Source: Candidatus Thiodiazotropha sp. (ex Myrtea sp. 'scaly one' KF741663) (lineage in GTDB: Bacteria > Pseudomonadota > Gammaproteobacteria > Chromatiales > Chromatiaceae). From it: 64,000 bases of DNA. Each line of letters opens with the position of its first letter. Positions within the stretch are counted from its first letter, which is position 1. Below, piece by piece: positions 18,393 through 27,271 of this stretch. Position numbers and translations under genes: made by a program. The stretch covers positions 124,001-188,000 of the forward strand of contig JAHXIQ010000001.1 in NCBI GenBank assembly GCA_025655555.1. Reading direction: 5' to 3'. Under the pieces are notes generated by a model. That model had not been told where the DNA came from. It worked only from the letters and a program-made list of their open reading frames with translations, and searched no databases.

Positions 18393-20612
18393 TCAGAACA
18401 GCACAGGGACAATCTTAAATATCACTTTCCTGCCGCTTAGTGATTCCTGGCTATCCTCTTTTGCAAGCACCGCTTCGGGCTGAGTTTCTGGATCTTTTCC
18501 TTCAATGGAGATCTGGTCTCTGGGTATGCCCTGTTTCATCACAAGGGTGGCCACAGATTCTGCATACTGAAGCGCAGTACGCATGCGTTCGAGTGGAGGC
18601 TGTCGGGTCTCCACAACACCGATAAGCACTAGCATTGCCTCGGGATTTTGCAGCATAGCTGTTACTGCGGCAGATAATAGTGCACGGGATTTTGATGTAA
18701 GCTCCCCTGCCTCACCATCAATAACAAGTGTATAAGATTTGTTAAGCTCGATCTGTGGATTCCCTGTTGTCTGTGCTTTCTCATCCGGCATTGCAGTCTC
18801 AACATTGCTTAAATCCTTAGTATTCAGCTGCAATGAATCTTCCCGAGGTTTTCCCGCTGGTAATTGTTCGGGTGTTACACCCGCAGAATTCATAGGCTCG
18901 ATTGTCGGGGCTAATGCCTGATTGTCAGGCCTATCACTTGCCTGACGATTGTCTGTGGAGTCTGATCGTTCAATGGGATATTGAGGCCGGGCATCCGTAT
19001 TTGTCATCTTCTGTTCTGTTGCAAAGATTTGCTGCTGTATCTCAGACCAAATATGTTTGCCAAGAACGAGCAGGTCCTCCGGTTTTGGCACCAGCAACAT
19101 AACCATCAGCACGATGATTGCCAGCGGATAGAATAGCCAGCGCCATGATTTACCCAATCTCTTGAAAAAACGTCTATCGTTGTCAAGCAAATCACCAACG
19201 TCTGTCAACAGATGTGAATGTTTCTCTCCATCCTGTTCCTCTCGTCCTTCATAGTGGACAGAAGGTAGTTCCGGCGCTTCATCCACTTGTTCTTTGTCAG
19301 CAAAACCATAATACATATCATCGGCAACAGGTGAATTGTTGTCCGTGGATTCTTCATGATGATTTGTTTCAAAATCCTGGCCATCCTTTACATCCCGCTT
19401 TTCCACCACTTGCTCATCTGGCAGCTCACTAGCTATGGCCTGCTCAGGCTCAAGATCAGCCTGCTGTCTCTCTTCGATATCGAGGTCTACTTCTATTGGC
19501 TCAATCTCTGTCGGATGAGAAGGGGTAATGACTTCATCTGAAGAGTGAAGGTGTGTACGCTGGGGTTCCTGACTAGCTTGGTCCTGTTCCTGGACATTCT
19601 CGACTTGGGGCAAGATTTGTTCAGGTTCCGGATCATCCGGGCGTAATTCACTGTCGGACAGAGTTGTGGTTTCTTCCCTTTGATCAGGCTCTGAGACATG
19701 CTGTTGTTGCGTCTCTCCCTCACCACCCTCATTGACTGGCAATGATTGACCCTTTCTCTCCTTGAATGCGGTTAATTGATCTTCGAGATCAAATCCCATC
19801 CGCTGTTCTTTATTCAGTTCATTGACAACTACCCAAAGGTCATCTTCATCGAGTTGGTGTTTCTCCTCCAGTGCACCATAGAGCAGCAGGCGCCCGGCGA
19901 TGTGATTGACTTCTCTGGGTACACCATGCGTCAGTTGTTGTATCAATGGAAATATCTGCTCACTGAATTCAGGGTCATGGTCCCAGCCCACGACACCAAG
20001 GCGATGCTCGATATACCCCTGGGTCTGCTGGACATCCATTGGCTCGACCCGGCAGCTGGCCAGGATTCTCTGCTTGATATTCTCCAGGCCTTGCCCGTAT
20101 ATCAGGCTTCTCAGCTCTTCCTGTCCAATGAGGAAAACCTGAAACAGAGACTGATTTCCCACTTGAAGATTGGAGATCAGCCGCAACTCTTCAAGGCCGT
20201 TATCGGTGAGATTCTGGGCTTCATCGACAATGATGATGACACGCCTTCCTTCGGCATGTTGCTGTGTTGCATAGTCACTGATCCGTGTAAGAAGGGTGGC
20301 CTTGTTGAAGTCTTGTGCCTCGAAGCCAAAATCCAACGCGACCATACGCAACAACTCTTCGCTCTGAAACTGATTGGTAACCAGATTGACCGCGATCAGA
20401 CTGGAATCATCCAATTCGGAAAGGATATCCCGAATCAGGGTCGTCTTTCCCGTTCCCGGCCGGCCGGTAATCAAGACAAAGCCCTCGGCCTGTTCGAGTG
20501 CATATTTGAGATATGACCACGCCTTGACATAGGAACGATGGGCATAACGAAACCCCTCGTCAGCGCTCAGACGAAATGGGTTGGCACTTAATCCGTAAAA
20601 GGATTCAAACAT
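18393..20612 (-). CDS. ExeA/XrtA-type AAA+ ATPase with transmembrane segment and OmpA-like C-terminus
   Basis: A 739-aa inner-membrane protein. Residues 1-270 are an AAA+ domain of the ExeA/GspA/MshM and exosortase-associated ATPase type: FYGLSANPFRLSADEGFRYA, Walker A TGRPGTGKTTLI (about 48-59), Walker B VIIIVDEAQNL (about 125-135) and the later HGVPREVNHIAGRLL. Residues 280-480 are acidic, Gln/Glu-rich and probably disordered. A single membrane helix follows (about 493-512, LFYPLAIIVLMVMLLVP), then a periplasmic linker and a C-terminal OmpA-like domain (about 620-700: LIGVVETRQPPLERMRTAL, YAESVATLVMKQGIPRDQI). ExeA/GspA proteins carry a different peptidoglycan-binding domain in this place. 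Role inferred: ATP-dependent work on the cell wall for some envelope machine; no secretion or exosortase genes are adjacent. Confidence 0.82.
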   Translation of the reverse strand: MFESFYGLSANPFRLSADEGFRYAHRSYVKAWSYLKYALEQAEGFVLITGRPGTGKTTLIRDILSELDDSSLIAVNLVTNQFQSEELLRMVALDFGFEAQDFNKATLLTRISDYATQQHAEGRRVIIIVDEAQNLTDNGLEELRLISNLQVGNQSLFQVFLIGQEELRSLIYGQGLENIKQRILASCRVEPMDVQQTQGYIEHRLGVVGWDHDPEFSEQIFPLIQQLTHGVPREVNHIAGRLLLYGALEEKHQLDEDDLWVVVNELNKEQRMGFDLEDQLTAFKERKGQSLPVNEGGEGETQQQHVSEPDQREETTTLSDSELRPDDPEPEQILPQVENVQEQDQASQEPQRTHLHSSDEVITPSHPTEIEPIEVDLDIEERQQADLEPEQAIASELPDEQVVEKRDVKDGQDFETNHHEESTDNNSPVADDMYYGFADKEQVDEAPELPSVHYEGREEQDGEKHSHLLTDVGDLLDNDRRFFKRLGKSWRWLFYPLAIIVLMVMLLVPKPEDLLVLGKHIWSEIQQQIFATEQKMTNTDARPQYPIERSDSTDNRQASDRPDNQALAPTIEPMNSAGVTPEQLPAGKPREDSLQLNTKDLSNVETAMPDEKAQTTGNPQIELNKSYTLVIDGEAGELTSKSRALLSAAVTAMLQNPEAMLVLIGVVETRQPPLERMRTALQYAESVATLVMKQGIPRDQISIEGKDPETQPEAVLAKEDSQESLSGRKVIFKIVPVLF

Positions 20613-20881
20613 TGAAAGGTCGCTTAGGTATGGAAATCCGTTCCTCTATTCATCATATCACTGCAGCCCAGTGACTATTTTTTCAGTCGCCTCAAATCGC
20701 AAAACCTATTCGACGGATCTTCAGCTTTATAATCTATTCTATCCGAATGACCGAGGCTTTTCCCACGCGTTCGGATAGCTGGCAATCAATAAAATCAGTT
20801 TATCGAAAAAAGAGGGGGCGGTATCTATACGCGGATACAATATCAATGCGTTTTCAAAGTTAGGGGAGACAACAGCACCGA

Positions 20882-21826
20882 TCACAGGGACTTCAATTCG
20901 ATACTATCAGAGGTTGCAGCGGGCATTCGGCACTTCGTATAGGCATAACATCTCTCGACGAATTGCTTGGCACTCTTCGGCATCGGTACCCGTGCACGGG
21001 CGATATGGGTAATGAGGCAGGCCCCCTCCTTGATTAGACGGCTACCCTCATCGGCCTCCCAGCACGCGGTACAGGAGTTATTGGTCTTTTCCGCAGGTGC
21101 CAGCTCCAGCAGCCTTTCTCCGGCAACAACAAACTTAGGCCAGACATCAAAAATAACCGGATCAGTACGTAGTGTCTCACTCTTGAGTTTTGCCGCCTCG
21201 GCAAATTCACCAATCAGCACTTCGGCATTTGGGAAGAAATAGCTACTTGTGAAGGCATGGTTCATCGCATCTGAGATACGATCGATATCGTGCATCGTCT
21301 GGGCAATCTTGAGATAGCGGGTCTCATAAAATGAGCTAATCGGCACGGAAAACGCTCTGAAGGGTTCGCCCCACAGTTCATCGATACCCTCATCCCCACT
21401 GCGATGCCTGACCATCTTCCCCATATCCAGGGCCTGTAGCAGGTACTGACCGCACTCATGCAGCATCTCCCTGCCCCGTCCAGCCTTGACTTCATCCTCA
21501 CCTAACTTGACCAGCTCACGGAAAATATCGGTACCACGATTAAACAGCGCGCCGGCCAGCATCGCGCCTTTGACGCGTTTACGAGCGGGATCGTCTTCCT
21601 CTTCATAAGCCTTTCTGGCTTCGTCCAATCTGTGACCCGGCATATTGATGCCATGCTCGACATGATTGAACAAACGGCGAGTCAACGCTTCAATGAGCGT
21701 TTTCTTGGTCTCAAGATTATCTTCCATCGGCTCATAGCGCTTGATCCAATAACCGTCATAGAAGACGCAAGACTTTCCGTCGACATCACGCTCTGTACCG
21801 TTGGGAATATTTTCTGAACTTTCCAT
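20882..21826 (-). CDS. Conserved-looking hypothetical protein
   Basis: A 314-aa soluble protein that I do not recognise. It opens ESSENIPNGTERDVDGKSCVFYDGYWIKRYEPMED-like: an acidic start, then GKSCVFYDGYWIKRY, which looks like a short folded motif, followed by largely helical sequence with many charged residues. It contains nine cysteines, including SCTAC and CYAYTKC near the C-terminus (about 255-300), which might bind a metal. No signal peptide or membrane segment. The frame is open to 21868, but the ATG at 21826 has AGGTAG five bases upstream and is preferred. It stands alone between the AAA+ ATPase gene and another unknown gene. Confidence 0.72.
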   Translation of the reverse strand: MESSENIPNGTERDVDGKSCVFYDGYWIKRYEPMEDNLETKKTLIEALTRRLFNHVEHGINMPGHRLDEARKAYEEEDDPARKRVKGAMLAGALFNRGTDIFRELVKLGEDEVKAGRGREMLHECGQYLLQALDMGKMVRHRSGDEGIDELWGEPFRAFSVPISSFYETRYLKIAQTMHDIDRISDAMNHAFTSSYFFPNAEVLIGEFAEAAKLKSETLRTDPVIFDVWPKFVVAGERLLELAPAEKTNNSCTACWEADEGSRLIKEGACLITHIARARVPMPKSAKQFVERCYAYTKCRMPAATSDSIELKSL

Positions 21827-21972
21827 TAGAACTACCTGAGAACGGTTCTCCGGGTAATTTGACCGCATGCATCAGATAAAGTCACAAATATTAGGGACTT
21901 TGCGATTCTAAATCTTAGGCGGGAATGAGAATAGACAATCTTCATTGAGCAGCCATAGCCTCTTGCGTGACG

Positions 21973-22308
21973 CTAAATCACTTCCAGTAGACGCACCAAA
22001 GTTCGCAGCTTGGCATCTTCTTCAATCGCTCCCTCCCAGAAGGGGTAGACAATTGCATCATTACCTTCACCGATGACGAGTTTGGACTCAAAGGCATTGG
22101 CCCCGGCTGGCATTGGATGGGGTTGGGGGATTTTCAATGCGGTAATAGCCGCCATCAGATCCGCAGTCTGTTGCGCAGTCAGATTACCGGACCGGGGTTT
22201 CTGTGTGGTGTAAGTGCCTGTATGTACGGCGTACTCACCCGAACTGTCGATTTCAAGACGGAATGCGTATTCCTCTTCACCCACTACCTGGTATTTGATC
22301 GGCACCAT
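21973..22308 (-). CDS. Hypothetical protein, 111 aa
   Basis: A small acidic protein without a signal peptide or membrane segment; not recognised. It looks like a compact beta-rich fold: IKYQVVGEEEYAFRLEIDSS and GEYAVHTGTYTTQKPRSG suggest paired strands, then a helix LTAQQTADLMAAITAL, then more strands and a C-terminal helix. The frame is open to 22461, but ATG at 22308 has GAGAGGG about eight bases before it, and the upstream part (Cys- and His-rich) does not resemble the rest. Divergent from the SDR gene that begins at 22624. Confidence 0.6.
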   Translation of the reverse strand: MVPIKYQVVGEEEYAFRLEIDSSGEYAVHTGTYTTQKPRSGNLTAQQTADLMAAITALKIPQPHPMPAGANAFESKLVIGEGNDAIVYPFWEGAIEEDAKLRTLVRLLEVI

Positions 22309-22623
22309 GGCCCATTCCCTCTCGCTACTGTGCGGATGGTGGAATTTTGCACCTACAACCACACTTTTGGAACAATGCTTGTTTAATACCGGCATAAGGA
22401 CCGGCGCATCGCATCCAATTTGTAAAAAATACCGACATATCTCCGACTGGACTTTCCCCACTACCCGTTATAAACCCGAGACTGTCTAGATGGAGTATAG
22501 TCATAGAAAAATGATCGCTCTACGTTCCGTTCGTCCTGTAGCATCAAGTGAGATATGCCATCATTCAGAGCGGTCTCAAGAGACTATCCACAACATCAGG
22601 AGAATCAAAGGAGGTCGAAAAAT
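22309..22623. other. Divergent intergenic region
   Basis: About 315 bp between the starts of two divergent genes. It holds the SDR ribosome site AAAGGAGGT (22608-22616) and the open upstream extension of the neighbouring minus-strand frame. No promoter that I would defend and no RNA structure were seen. Confidence 0.35.
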
Positions 22624-23337
22624 ATGTCCGGAAAGAAACTAGCTGTCGTTACCGGAGCCTATCGGGGACTGGGATATGAAACCTGCCGCCAGCTCGCCAA
22701 GTCAGATTACGCCGTTATCCTCACTGCCCGCAAACCAGCATTGGGAGAACAGGCTGCGAAGACCCTGCGCGAAGCCGGCCTGGATGTCACCTTTCATGTG
22801 CTGGATGTTACTGAGCAGTCATCCATCCAGCAGCTTGCCGACTATCTGAAGAAACAACCCGGACAGCTGGAAGTACTGGTCAACAATGCAGGAATTTTTC
22901 CCGATCCCGCACCCTGGAAAGAAACAAGCAGTGTCTTTTCCGCTGCCCCTTCACAAATACGTGAGGGTCTGGAGACCAACACCCTTGGACCGCTTCGTCT
23001 TTGTCAGGCATTGATTCCTTTGATGGGTGACAGGGGACGGATAGTCAATCTCTCTTCCGGTATGGGGCAATTGAGTGAAATGAACGGCTGCTGTCCCGCT
23101 TACCGTCTGTCAAAAACCGCACTCAACGCCGTCACCCGAATTTTTGCTGATGAGTTGAAAAATAGCGGCATAAAGATTAATTCAGTCTGTCCTGGATGGG
23201 TACGCACAGAGATGGGAGGCGATGAAGCACCACTCTCAATTGAACAGGGTGCACAAGGCATTCTCTGGGCTGCAACACTGCCGGATGATGGTCCCAGTGG
23301 TGGATTTTTTCGACATGGTGAAGCCATCGAATGGTAG
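22624..23337 (+). CDS. Short-chain dehydrogenase/reductase, carbonyl-reductase-like
   Basis: A 237-aa NAD(P)H-dependent oxidoreductase of the classical SDR family. The nucleotide-binding motif is TGAYRGLG (residues 11-18), the structural NNAG lies near residue 91, and the catalytic set includes Ser in VNLSSGMG and the YRLSK motif (Tyr-x-x-x-Lys, about residues 160-164). PGWVRTEMGG near the C-terminus is typical of SDRs related to carbonyl reductases and plant salutaridine/menthone reductases. The start at 22624 follows a perfect AAAGGAGGT; the open frame upstream is not conserved in kind. The substrate cannot be assigned. Confidence 0.92.
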   Translation: MSGKKLAVVTGAYRGLGYETCRQLAKSDYAVILTARKPALGEQAAKTLREAGLDVTFHVLDVTEQSSIQQLADYLKKQPGQLEVLVNNAGIFPDPAPWKETSSVFSAAPSQIREGLETNTLGPLRLCQALIPLMGDRGRIVNLSSGMGQLSEMNGCCPAYRLSKTALNAVTRIFADELKNSGIKINSVCPGWVRTEMGGDEAPLSIEQGAQGILWAATLPDDGPSGGFFRHGEAIEW

Positions 23338-23400
23338 CGTCTATGTTTTTCATCTGCCGCCAGTGTCGCAACCTATACTTGGTGCTTTTACAAGAGCCTG

Positions 23401-23420
23401 TTAGGGGCCTGTTAACACTC
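23401..23420 (+). repeat. Solitary end of the miniature element
   Basis: TTAGGGGCCTGTTAACACT matches the terminal inverted repeat of the two complete elements (27272-27541 and 37720-37988) with one inserted G. The sequence after it does not match the rest of the element, so only an end remains. It lies just beyond the stop codon of the YecA-like gene. Confidence 0.65.
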
Positions 23421-23424
23421 AGCA

Positions 23425-24111
23425 TCAGTGAAGGCAGCATTTCCTAAACGGCTTGCCACTACCGCAAACACAGGGAGCATCAAGACCGGGGTGGCTTTCA
23501 GGCTGATTCATCACTCTGGCTTCCACGGGCTGAGGGCTTCTCCTGGCCAGCCAAAAGTGGTGAATATCCTGTGCGGCACCAGGCAGGGATGCCTTGAGAT
23601 CATTGACATCCTCCTCACTCAGGGTATCCAGAACTTCCCAGCCTGGCTCACCACTGAACAGCAGAATCGGCTGGAGCAACTCGAATAACTCATCACCACC
23701 CGCTTCCCAGGCATCTGCACAGAGCGCGATACCCTGCATGTATCCAAAACACCACTCATCGACGACTGTGTACTGATTCCCATCCACTTCATGTTGACTA
23801 AAGACGGGTCCAAATTCGAATTCCGATGCCGCCAACACGCGTACCACATCATTGTAGTGGCGCACCATTAACTGAAAGATCTTTTCAAACCCCTCTGCCG
23901 TCTCCCACACAGGTTGATCCTCACCCCAGACGGCTGGCAGCCATACTGATGGAGGAACCACCTCTGGCCCACTCGCAACGGCAGTAAAAAATCCGTCTAG
24001 CTCGGATAATCCGAACAGACCCTCAGCTTTGTCGGCATCCTCAATGCGCTCGAGCAGGAAACGATCCAATTCATCCATCTCCTCCTCATTTAGCGGTTCG
24101 TAATCGACCAT
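23425..24111 (-). CDS. UPF0149/YecA family protein with SEC-C zinc motif
   Basis: A 228-aa cytoplasmic protein. The N-terminal 180 residues match the YecA/YgfB (UPF0149) type: LDRFLLERIEDADKAEGLFG, SELDGFFTAVASGPEVVPPSVWLP, then EWCFGYMQGIALCADAW. The C-terminus is a SEC-C zinc motif, CVCGSGKPFRKCC, the metal-binding tail first known from SecA. YecA in E. coli has been linked to SecA-like binding of ribosomes or translocon parts; function here is unproven. The start lies three bases after the stop of yceH, so these are probably cotranscribed. Confidence 0.9.
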   Translation of the reverse strand: MVDYEPLNEEEMDELDRFLLERIEDADKAEGLFGLSELDGFFTAVASGPEVVPPSVWLPAVWGEDQPVWETAEGFEKIFQLMVRHYNDVVRVLAASEFEFGPVFSQHEVDGNQYTVVDEWCFGYMQGIALCADAWEAGGDELFELLQPILLFSGEPGWEVLDTLSEEDVNDLKASLPGAAQDIHHFWLARRSPQPVEARVMNQPESHPGLDAPCVCGSGKPFRKCCLH

Positions 24112-24113
24112 AA

Positions 24114-24764
24114 CTACCTGTCTCTCTCTATCTCCAGTTGGGCAACTTTCTCCTTGAGGTTGTCCAGCTCGGCCCTCATTCCCATGACCATGTGCTCCAA
24201 CTCACCCACGGTCAGCGCTGGCGTGACCGTCTCCCCCGCTGTCACGGGCTCTGTCTCAATACCGAAAAGGTGCCGGTAGCGGGATTCACGTTTACCCGCT
24301 TCGCGAGGCAACTGAGTCACAAATGGGCCGTCGCTCCGTTCCATTAGAGACTGCAGAGACATTTCTGTTTCCTGTACGTCGGCAAAATGGCAAAGCCGTT
24401 GTGTTCTGTTACGTAGTTCGCCGGGAGTCTGCGCACCTCTCAGCAAGAGCACACAAATAACCCCCGCTTCCTGAGGTGAAAAATCGAATCCACCAAATCC
24501 TGTATTACAAAATCGGTGTTGGTACTTTGCGACACGACTACCGAAACCGGTATGGTCGCTGACCAGGTGTTTCTTGACCAACCCATCTATTACTACCTGC
24601 ACCTCTCGTTCACTCAAGCTCATGACAGGATCACGGCTGCTCTTTTGATTACAGGCTGCAGTGAGTGCATTGAGTGATAGCGGATATTGCTCAGGGGTAA
24701 TAATCTCTTTTTCAAGCAGAGAGCCGATGACCCTCGCCTCAGGGGAAGTGAGTTCTATACGCAT
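24114..24764 (-). CDS. yceH: YceH family protein (DUF480)
   Basis: A 216-aa protein of the YceH family, built of two winged-helix domains and of unknown function. Signatures are LTSPEARVIGSLLEKEIITP, QYPLSLNALTAACNQKSSRDP and RVAKYQHRF, then a second winged helix with EAGVICVLLLRGAQTPGELRNR. The C-terminal 30 residues form a short coiled coil (LEHMVMGMRAELDNLKEKVAQ). ATG at 24764 follows GAAGAGG and gives the normal N-terminus; the TTG seven codons upstream is less likely. Followed at once by the YecA-like gene. Confidence 0.92.
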   Translation of the reverse strand: MRIELTSPEARVIGSLLEKEIITPEQYPLSLNALTAACNQKSSRDPVMSLSEREVQVVIDGLVKKHLVSDHTGFGSRVAKYQHRFCNTGFGGFDFSPQEAGVICVLLLRGAQTPGELRNRTQRLCHFADVQETEMSLQSLMERSDGPFVTQLPREAGKRESRYRHLFGIETEPVTAGETVTPALTVGELEHMVMGMRAELDNLKEKVAQLEIERDR

Positions 24765-25061
24765 ACCGCCTCTTCCTTCAACCAAGAATAAATAAAATAC
24801 AGAACGTTTGGGTTAACCCGACAATACCCATTATTCAAACTTCGCAGGATTCCACTATTCAAATTGATTTATACGGTGATTCTATGACATTTTCTACAAA
24901 CAACGCCCTTCAGTCCCAAGCGCCAAACCAGTGCTGAACAAGTCTGATGCGTGTCATCAACCGTTACTCCCACCTATGCATCAGCAGTAAAAAGTCCTAT
25001 TTTCCTTTCTAGGAGCAGTGACGATCAAATTAGTGGTAACAGGCCCTAAACTTTTCTCCGT
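24765..25061. other. Intergenic region with an element end
   Basis: About 297 bp between divergent yceH and the lipase-maturation-factor-like gene. Its right part holds a solitary element end (25016-25049, listed separately). The rest is AT-rich and shows nothing I can name. Confidence 0.4.
25016..25049 (-). repeat. Solitary end of the miniature element
   Basis: The reverse complement reads TTAGGGCCTGTTACCACTAA and continues TTTGATCGTCACTG, matching the left end of the complete element at 27272-27541 over 34 bases with one change. The sequence to its left does not continue the match. The end points toward the gene that starts 13 bases later at 25062. Confidence 0.75.
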
Positions 25062-26531
25062 ATGCACGCTATGAAAAAAGTATTCCTACGACTGATCGCA
25101 CCTGTTGACCATCTGCATCTCACAAGCTGGCTTTTTCTGCGTCTGCTGGGGCTGATCTACCTCATAGCCTTTCTCTCGCTCTCAGTTCAGATTTCCGGTC
25201 TGGTTGGGCCTGAAGGAATCTTACCCCTGGAACACCACCTATCATTTGCTGCCGCACAATTGGGCCAACCTAAAGCCTGGCTCCGGTTTCCATCACTCTT
25301 CTGGTGGACTGGGGCCAGCGATATCGTGTTACAGGGAACAGCACTCCTGGGTGCATTTCTCTCTTTATCACTGATCTTCGCGCGCCATGAAAGAGTGGTC
25401 TTGATCGCCCTATTCCTGCTCTATCTGTCGCTCTATCACGCCGGGCAAGTATTCACCAATTTCCAATGGGATACATTGTTGCTCGAAACCGGTTTTCTGG
25501 CGATTTTTCTCGTTGGCGGCCCGACACGACTGCTTATCTTCCTTTTCGAGTGGCTGCTTTTCCGGCTGCGTTTCATGTCGGGTTTGTTCAAACTGGTCAG
25601 TGAAGATCCCTCATGGACCGGCTTTACGGCACTGAATCACTACTTCGAAACTCAGCCACTACCCCATATTGGCGCCTGGTATGCACATCATCTGCCGGAA
25701 TGGGTACTGAAGACCGGTGTGGGTATGACATTTTTCAGTGAATTAATCGTGCCTTTCTTCATTTTTTTACCCAGGCCATTCCGACTGGCTGCTGCAGCCA
25801 TCACCATCCTCATGCAGCTGTTGATCATTGCCACAAGTAATCACAATTTCATCAACCTGCTGACAATATGTCTCTGTCTTTTCCTGCTGGATGATCGTTT
25901 GATAAAACGGCTCATACCACAAAGCATCAGACTAAAAACCGATAGACAAGTAATCCGTACCGGGAAACTCAAAGCCGTGCTGATTTCCCTCGTCACCCTG
26001 CTGATAGTGCCTGCAAGCCTGATCGGCCTCTACAGTAATCTGGCGAGAGGATCGATCGCCGTGCCACTGCAAAGTTTTTATGATTCAGCCCGCAGCTTCG
26101 GTATTGGAAACATCTACCACATCTTCCCAACCATGCAACGGGAGCGCCACGAACTCATCATTCAGGGCTCAGATGACGGGACAACATGGCGCACCTACGA
26201 GTTTAAATACAAACCCGGCGACCCGGCTCAACAACCTCAAATCGTGATGCCTCACCAACCTCGTCTGGACTGGATGATCTGGTTCGTACCAACACAGCAG
26301 CCAGTAATGATGCACTGGTTCGGACTATTTATGCAGAGGCTGCACCAAGGTTCGACACCTGTGACACAGCTGCTTGCAACCAACCCTTTTGAAAGCAAAC
26401 CGCCCCGGTATCTTCGGGTTCTGACCTACCGATATCATTTCACACCACCCGAAATAGATGCTGAAAGCGGTAACTGGTGGCAAAGGGAATACTTAGGAGA
26501 GTTTCCCCAACACCCTCCCAGAATCCCCTGA
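25062..26531 (+). CDS. Lipase maturation factor family membrane protein
   Basis: A 489-aa integral membrane protein. Its length, its six to eight hydrophobic segments in the first 320 residues and the soluble C-terminal part match lipase maturation factor 1 (LMF1)-like proteins. Family-like stretches are QISGLVGPEGILPL, the segment QWDTLLLETGFLAIFL, RLRFMSGLFKLVSEDPSW, LTALNHYFETQPLPHIGAWYAHHLP and, near the C-terminus, RTYEFKYKPGDP with HQPRLDWMIWF. In animals LMF1 helps fold secreted lipases in the ER; the bacterial role is not established. The start may be 25062 or 25071, neither with a clear ribosome site. A miniature-element end lies immediately upstream. Confidence 0.87.
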   Translation: MHAMKKVFLRLIAPVDHLHLTSWLFLRLLGLIYLIAFLSLSVQISGLVGPEGILPLEHHLSFAAAQLGQPKAWLRFPSLFWWTGASDIVLQGTALLGAFLSLSLIFARHERVVLIALFLLYLSLYHAGQVFTNFQWDTLLLETGFLAIFLVGGPTRLLIFLFEWLLFRLRFMSGLFKLVSEDPSWTGFTALNHYFETQPLPHIGAWYAHHLPEWVLKTGVGMTFFSELIVPFFIFLPRPFRLAAAAITILMQLLIIATSNHNFINLLTICLCLFLLDDRLIKRLIPQSIRLKTDRQVIRTGKLKAVLISLVTLLIVPASLIGLYSNLARGSIAVPLQSFYDSARSFGIGNIYHIFPTMQRERHELIIQGSDDGTTWRTYEFKYKPGDPAQQPQIVMPHQPRLDWMIWFVPTQQPVMMHWFGLFMQRLHQGSTPVTQLLATNPFESKPPRYLRVLTYRYHFTPPEIDAESGNWWQREYLGEFPQHPPRIP

Positions 26532-26623
26532 AAAAGCTTCTCAGGAGACGAATTTCCATGTCTATGAGATAAATGAACCCGGTGTGGTGGAATAGATTGT
26601 AGGACCTGGAGAAAATTCTGCTC

Positions 26624-26833
26624 TCAGGTATCGGGCTCTCCCGGCCTGAGACGCATCAGCAGATGCTCGGCCTTTTTGACCCAATTCCTGATATCGTGGA
26701 TCGTCGCCTCATAGGGGAAATTCAGAATACTGTAGATGGAAGCATCTCGAAACTCAGCCTTGAAGCCGCTCTGATGGGCTATCAGGCTTTTATCGGCATT
26801 GATCTCCCAGCCGTTATCTTCGATGGGATCCAT
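26624..26833 (-). CDS. Small hypothetical protein
   Basis: A 69-aa cytoplasmic protein that I do not recognise. It reads as a two-part fold: short strands with WEINADKSLIAHQSGFKAEF, then RDASIYSILNFPYEATIHDI and a C-terminal helix RNWVKKAEHLLMRLR. ATG at 26833 has AAAGGA six bases before it; an ATG at 26866 and a TTG at 26881 are alternative starts. It runs in the same direction as, and downstream of, the next unknown gene. Confidence 0.55.
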   Translation of the reverse strand: MDPIEDNGWEINADKSLIAHQSGFKAEFRDASIYSILNFPYEATIHDIRNWVKKAEHLLMRLRPGEPDT

Positions 26834-26915
26834 AGCCGGTCCTTTTGTCCCTCGTTGATTACTCATCAAATCTGACCACAATTCAGTTTACCGCACTGAA
26901 CTATCCACGAAGAGA

Positions 26916-27263
26916 TCATTCAAAATCCCTCAGTGGCAGATAGAAAAAGACAAACCTGCCCTGGTGAAAGTCGACCATCAATCTGGCCCCGTGATGTATA
27001 CCGTAATCGACATAACCGGGTATGGCGCTATCCTGGTGACATTCACTGGCATGCTGCGGTGATTCGAAGTCCCGATCCCGATCATACCAGGAGAGCAACA
27101 TGTGTTCGCCCAGTCGTCCATCTGCCTCACTATTGGCCCGCACCATTGCCTCGCGATAGTCGGTCAGTGGCGGTTGGGGATCGAGCATGACCTGCTGAAC
27201 AAGGCTGAGATCTGCCGCTTCAGGTACCGGACAGACGAAATCGGTCTCCTTTTCGTTGCTCAT
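26916..27263 (-). CDS. Hypothetical protein, possibly AF1514-like
   Basis: A 115-aa soluble protein. Its central part EHMLLSWYDRDRDFESPQHASE, then ECHQDSAIPGYVDYGIHHGA and a last strand GRFVFFYLPL recall the AF1514 (DUF5619) family of unknown function; this is from memory and not certain. ATG at 27263 has GAGGT close upstream and is preferred. The open frame reaches 27314, but that part is translated from a miniature-element end and is not native protein. The element's TA border lies only nine bases upstream of the start codon, so its insertion has replaced the former promoter region. Confidence 0.6.
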   Translation of the reverse strand: MSNEKETDFVCPVPEAADLSLVQQVMLDPQPPLTDYREAMVRANSEADGRLGEHMLLSWYDRDRDFESPQHASECHQDSAIPGYVDYGIHHGARLMVDFHQGRFVFFYLPLRDFE

Positions 27264-27271
27264 AACCTCAT

